In this document: positions 8,553 to 11,371 of the stretch, one piece after another
How the letters are laid out: each line of letters opens with the position of its first letter
How positions within the stretch are numbered: position 1 is the stretch's first letter
Assembly (NCBI GenBank): GCA_023212695.1
Contig: JALCCG010000453.1
Span: forward strand, 1 to 11,371
DNA: 11,371 nt
Source of the DNA: Sporisorium sorghi
Taxonomy: Eukaryota; Basidiomycota; Ustilaginomycetes; Ustilaginales; Ustilaginaceae
Direction: 5' to 3'
Position numbers and translations under genes: made by a program
The notes under the pieces: generated by a model
What the model saw: only the letters and a program-made list of their open reading frames with translations
Databases searched by the model: none
What the model was told of the DNA's origin: nothing

Positions 8553-9057
8553 CTCGCCCGCGAATCCACAGCTCCTTGTGTCGTCTCCTTAATCTTGATG
8601 GCTTTCGGCAAATGTTTGTAACAGGAAAAAAAAAAATTTCTTCGTCGAGAATGCAAAAATGCTCGCCCCTTCATCTCTGATTAGTCTGATGGTGCAGAAG
8701 ACTGCCTCCACTGAACCCAGAAGTAAGTGAAACACTCCGAGCGGAACACGAAATGTAGTGTGTTCAGTCAGTTGGAGGTGTGTAATGATCGGTATGGCTT
8801 CCGGAGTCGTCGGTGGCAAAATTCAAGGAGTGGGTGGCAACCAAAAGCCACAGATAGACCAACTTCGCGGGAGGTGGTGACTTCATAATGCCCCTGAGTG
8901 TTTTGCAGCTGCAAGCGAAGGTGAAGAGCGTTGGTGGGAACCAATGAAGAAGGGCTAGATCGATTAGAAGACCTGCGTCTGCTTGTTCAGCCCAGCCCTA
9001 GACCTTCTCTTCTGCTAACCACCACAACATCGACGTCAAAAGGGATTCTCTCCGAGA
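8553..9057. other. Intergenic stretch between copies C and D
   Basis: About 500 bases without a supported gene. A short A tract lies at 8625-8635. The rest is unique-looking sequence with stops in all frames on the plus strand. The final part contains the presumed promoter and leader of copy D, with no assignable element. Confidence 0.55.
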
Positions 9058-9718
9058 ATGATCTTTAACAGTCCCGCCTTCTTCTTCCTCTTCACCCTTC
9101 TATCGGGTCTGATGACCGTGGCCAGTGCTGTGAGTTTTTGCTTCCAGCTGATACGCCCCTTCCTGTTACAAATCTCGATTGCTGATCTTGAAGCTTGACA
9201 TTCACGCCTTCTCGACCGTCCACGTCGCACCTATCAGAAAAAGGCTCACGGGATGGAAGACTGCGTCAAATCCACCATCGACAACTTCTACCAGATCAAC
9301 AGACATCTATACGACAACATCACAGCCGGCGTTTGCTTCCATGGCAAGTACGATGTCGGATCCTGGGATCCCGCCAACTACGTCGAGCTAAGCTGGCCGA
9401 AATGTAGCGACAAAAACATTTGGCAAATGAGCGGCTGGAAAGTTTACGAGTACGTCCTTTCTGGATCAGAGTAATCTCGTTACCAATCTTGCGGAATAGG
9501 GTACTGATGCTTGGCTCGTCATCGAAAACAGGTTCACTTGCTTCTTGCTTCTTGGCAGCAACAGCTTCCATGCCAAGACCCCCGGCGGGTGGAAGAATCT
9601 GGGCATTATCAAGCATGATGAGTTTTGCACCTGGAACCACGACGAGAGGAACCTCACTTGTATCAGGCCTCCCAGTCTGCCTCCCAGTCCGCCTCAGAGT
9701 CCGCCTCAGACTCCGTAA
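9058..9718 (+). CDS. Six-cysteine small secreted protein, copy D, with proline-rich tail (candidate effector)
   Basis: Three exons, 9058-9129, 9238-9449 and 9532-9718, encode 156 residues. Exon 1 is a 24-residue signal peptide ending MTVASA at GTGAGT (phase 0, 108-nt intron). The CTATCAG acceptor at 9237 was chosen because an in-frame TGA at 9196-9198 excludes earlier acceptors and the frame must reach cysteine 1. Exon 2 starts KKAHGMEDC and carries cysteines 1-3 (EDCVKS, GVCFHGKYD, PKCSDK). It ends MSGWKVYE, with the Glu codon split by a phase-2 GTACGT intron of 82 nt, at the same place as in copy A. Exon 3 carries cysteines 4-6 (EFTCFLLLGSNSF, EFCTWN, LTCIRP), with 28 residues between 4 and 5. 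It ends in a tail built from four proline-rich tetrapeptides absent from the other copies. The protein is secreted by inference; a function cannot be assigned. Confidence 0.82.
9668..9715 (+). repeat. Four tandem 12-bp units encoding a Pro-rich C-terminus
   Basis: The 48 bases before the stop codon of copy D consist of four 12-mers (CCTCCCAGTCTG, CCTCCCAGTCCG, CCTCAGAGTCCG, CCTCAGACTCCG). They encode PPSL, PPSP, PQSP and PQTP. The gradual changes from unit to unit suggest recent slippage growth at the 3' end of the gene. Confidence 0.9.
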
Positions 9719-9798
9719 AAGGAGAGGAGGCAACGTCTTGCATCGAGACCACCAGTGACATCGGGGCACGTTGGGTTCCGTGCCGTATCTCCTTTGCA

Positions 9799-10596
9799 TC
9801 ATACTCGCTCCCCGTCAATCCAAGCTGTTCCTTTCAAAACTTTGGTAGCGGGATCGACCACTGACTTGTCCGAAGAGAAGGAAGCAGAGCTCGAGCGGCT
9901 GCAGGCATCCACTACCTCCCTGCTCGGCCTGACCAGCTCTGCCACCCGCCCAGTACAGTGTCGTGTCCGGGACAGACATGGCGAAGTAACGCTTACTATT
10001 CTCGATGGCGAGGTCGTCGGGCAGCTGGTAAATAGGGGTGTCGAGCACCTCGTGCCAAGGCGCGTCCGGATCGGCCAACTCACGGTTGAGAAGATGAGGA
10101 ACCGGGTTGGTGGGACCGGTAGCGGCGAATGGTCGTAGGTTGAGGACCTGGGTGGTGTCATCGGGAATGGGAGGGCGCGCGACTCTTGGCCTAGGGAGCG
10201 AGGGCCCTGAAGACGGTGCGAGAACGAGTGAGCTTGGCGAAGGGTCGACTCCAAGGCTGGGTCGACGTTGGGAATCCCAGGAGGCTGGGCATCGACGCAG
10301 ATCTTGAGGCCTGTGAAGACCTCGATGATGGGTTTGTAGACCCGTTCACAGAGGAAATCATTGGCGTCGTGCTCCCCAAAGATCCGGAAATGGTCGTACC
10401 TGGCGATGGCCGCGTTGAAATGTGGGCGCGCGCCGCTGATGGTCCGGAACTGCTGCCACATGTCGTGGACCTCGGCATGGAGCGACGAGTCCAGGCGCAA
10501 GGACTTCGGGAGCAGAAGCTCCTTGGCGCTCGACGGAGGAAGCATCTGCTTGTTGCGGGCCAAAGTGAGGTGCCAGTTGACGCATGTATGCGACCT
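9799..10596 (-). pseudogene. Unrecognised coding region with an apparent frameshift
   Basis: From an acceptor-like CGACTTAG (an in-frame stop just upstream of 10596) the minus strand reads in coding-like codons, starting RSHTCVNWHLTLARNKQM. It continues through HDMWQQFRTIS, ARYDHFRIFGEHDANDF and YKPIIEVFTGLKI to SFSHRLQG at the GGGCCC tract at 10202-10207. Beyond that this frame loses its protein-like character, while another frame takes over (IPDDTTQVLNLRPFAA, then ADPDAPWHEVLDTPIYQL and IYQLPDDLAIENSKRY). That second frame stops at 9815-9817; the first runs to 9799-9801. One base gained or lost in the tract would join the good halves. A GTAAGC within the second part could instead be an intron leading back to the first frame. 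No family is recognised and no start codon is certain; the first in-frame Met is at 10545. It could be a pseudogene or an intact gene with a sequencing error. Confidence 0.45.
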
Positions 10597-11239
10597 CTAA
10601 GTCGGCGAGAGGGGAACTGTGGGAGGGCAAACATGACGTCAGGCGCAGGCCGTAGGGAGTGTGAATGCGTCCCGACGTAGAGCAGACGGTGAAAGGGAGA
10701 GAAAGAGTGGAAGAGGGAATGTGTGATGGTGGTGGAATGATAGAGAAGTGTGTCAGTCGGGGAAGGAAGAGAGAAAGGGAAAAGGAAGACAAGGAAATCG
10801 CAAATGTATGCAACGCAAACATGCAACGCAGAAAAAAAACAACTTACCGAAAAGGCTGAAAATGAAAAGAGAAAAATAAATAATAATAAAATGAATTGTC
10901 GTGCGAGAGGTGCAGGCGAGGAGGGGAAATTCGTTTTTTGTCGCGAAAGTTGGAGTTGTAGGAGTGGAACGTGACGCGTCGATGGAAGCAAAGCGGTCGC
11001 GCTGGCAAGGGCGGCAGGGATAGGAGACCTGTCGATTGGTTGGCCCGCTGCTTGGTGTAGAGGACGGCGATTCTGGAGATAGGACAAGTCGTCGTCAGAG
11101 CGGTGTGTGCGAGAGGGATGGGGCAGAACAAGGGGCTACGAGCGGGCGAGGCGTGACAAACAGGCAACAACGAAGGAGTGATGGTGGTGGGAGGGACGAG
11201 ACAAGGGGGGTTGCAGATGCTGAGGTGGAACTATTTTAT
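10597..11239 (-). promoter_or_regulatory. Presumed upstream region of the 9799-10596 coding region
   Basis: On the minus strand this is rich in C and T, with an AT-rich segment near 10830-10900, and no domain is recognised in its open frames. It includes a consensus GTAAGT 5' splice site at 10847, preceded by a hydrophobic reading frame, and could therefore hold a 5' exon or a leader intron. The assignment rests on position and composition. Confidence 0.35.
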
Positions 11240-11286
11240 GTAACGTGTATCACATAGATGTGGAATTCACATAGGTGTGGAATTGA
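11240..11286. repeat. Second copy of the inverted-repeat element's left arm
   Basis: These 47 bp match 6315-6361 at 44 positions. All three differences are transitions, two of them CpG in the first copy and CpA here. The matching right arm is not seen before the window ends, so this is a solo arm or a copy with a different interior. Confidence 0.85.
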
Positions 11287-11330
11287 GGGGGACTTTGCAA
11301 AATTTGGGCCAAAACAGGCAAGTCCCCCTC
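11285..11330. repeat. 11-bp inverted repeat next to the arm copy
   Basis: GAGGGGGACTT (11285-11295) and its exact reverse complement AAGTCCCCCTC (11320-11330) enclose 24 nt. The repeat abuts the 47-bp arm copy and may belong to the same element. A terminator role is not supported, since no gene ends here. Confidence 0.6.
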
Positions 11331-11371
11331 CACTCACAAATTTTGAGGCAGCACAGCAGTCAAATCTTGAA

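Overview
The window looks like nuclear DNA of a smut-type basidiomycete (Ustilaginales or a related anamorphic yeast). This is inferred from short GT..AG introns of about 80-115 nt, C-rich third codon positions, long homopolymer and GA tracts between genes, and a cluster of small secreted cysteine-containing proteins. No species can be named from the sequence. The first 73 bases are an uninterrupted G run, probably a contig-end artefact.

Left part (minus strand, 264-2478): a two-exon gene encodes one uninterrupted 708-residue reading frame. It joins a complete aldo-keto reductase to a mitochondrial ribosomal protein uL10m (MRPL10/MRPL11 family). Between the two domains lies a mitochondrial presequence-like stretch whose end resembles the N-terminus of branched-chain 2-oxoacid dehydrogenase E1-beta and stops at a consensus-like 5' splice site. 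There is no stop codon between the domains.

Middle (about 2479-4990): no supportable gene. The stretch holds the upstream region of the reductase gene and several long A, T and GA tracts.

Right-centre (plus strand, 4991-9718): this is the most interesting part. Four paralogous three-exon genes stand head to tail (starts 4991, 6673, 7849, 9058). In each, exon 1 encodes exactly a signal peptide and ends in a phase-0 intron. Exon 2 carries cysteines 1-3 and ends in a phase-2 intron. Exon 3 carries cysteines 4-6. Spacing from cysteine 4 to cysteine 5 is 28 residues in all four, although the rest of the proteins has diverged strongly. The second copy is broken by two frame disruptions and has lost cysteine 4; the fourth has gained a proline-rich tail from four 12-bp repeats. 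They are candidate secreted effectors. I reconstructed the gene models by aligning the copies with one another; predicting genes one strand and frame at a time would miss them. A 155-bp inverted-repeat, MITE-like element sits upstream of the broken copy, and a 47-bp copy of its left arm recurs near the right end of the window.

Right end (9719-11371): a convergent minus-strand coding region of unknown family (9799-10596) appears broken near a GGGCCC tract. It is followed by a pyrimidine-rich (on its own strand) presumed upstream region and the second repeat copy.
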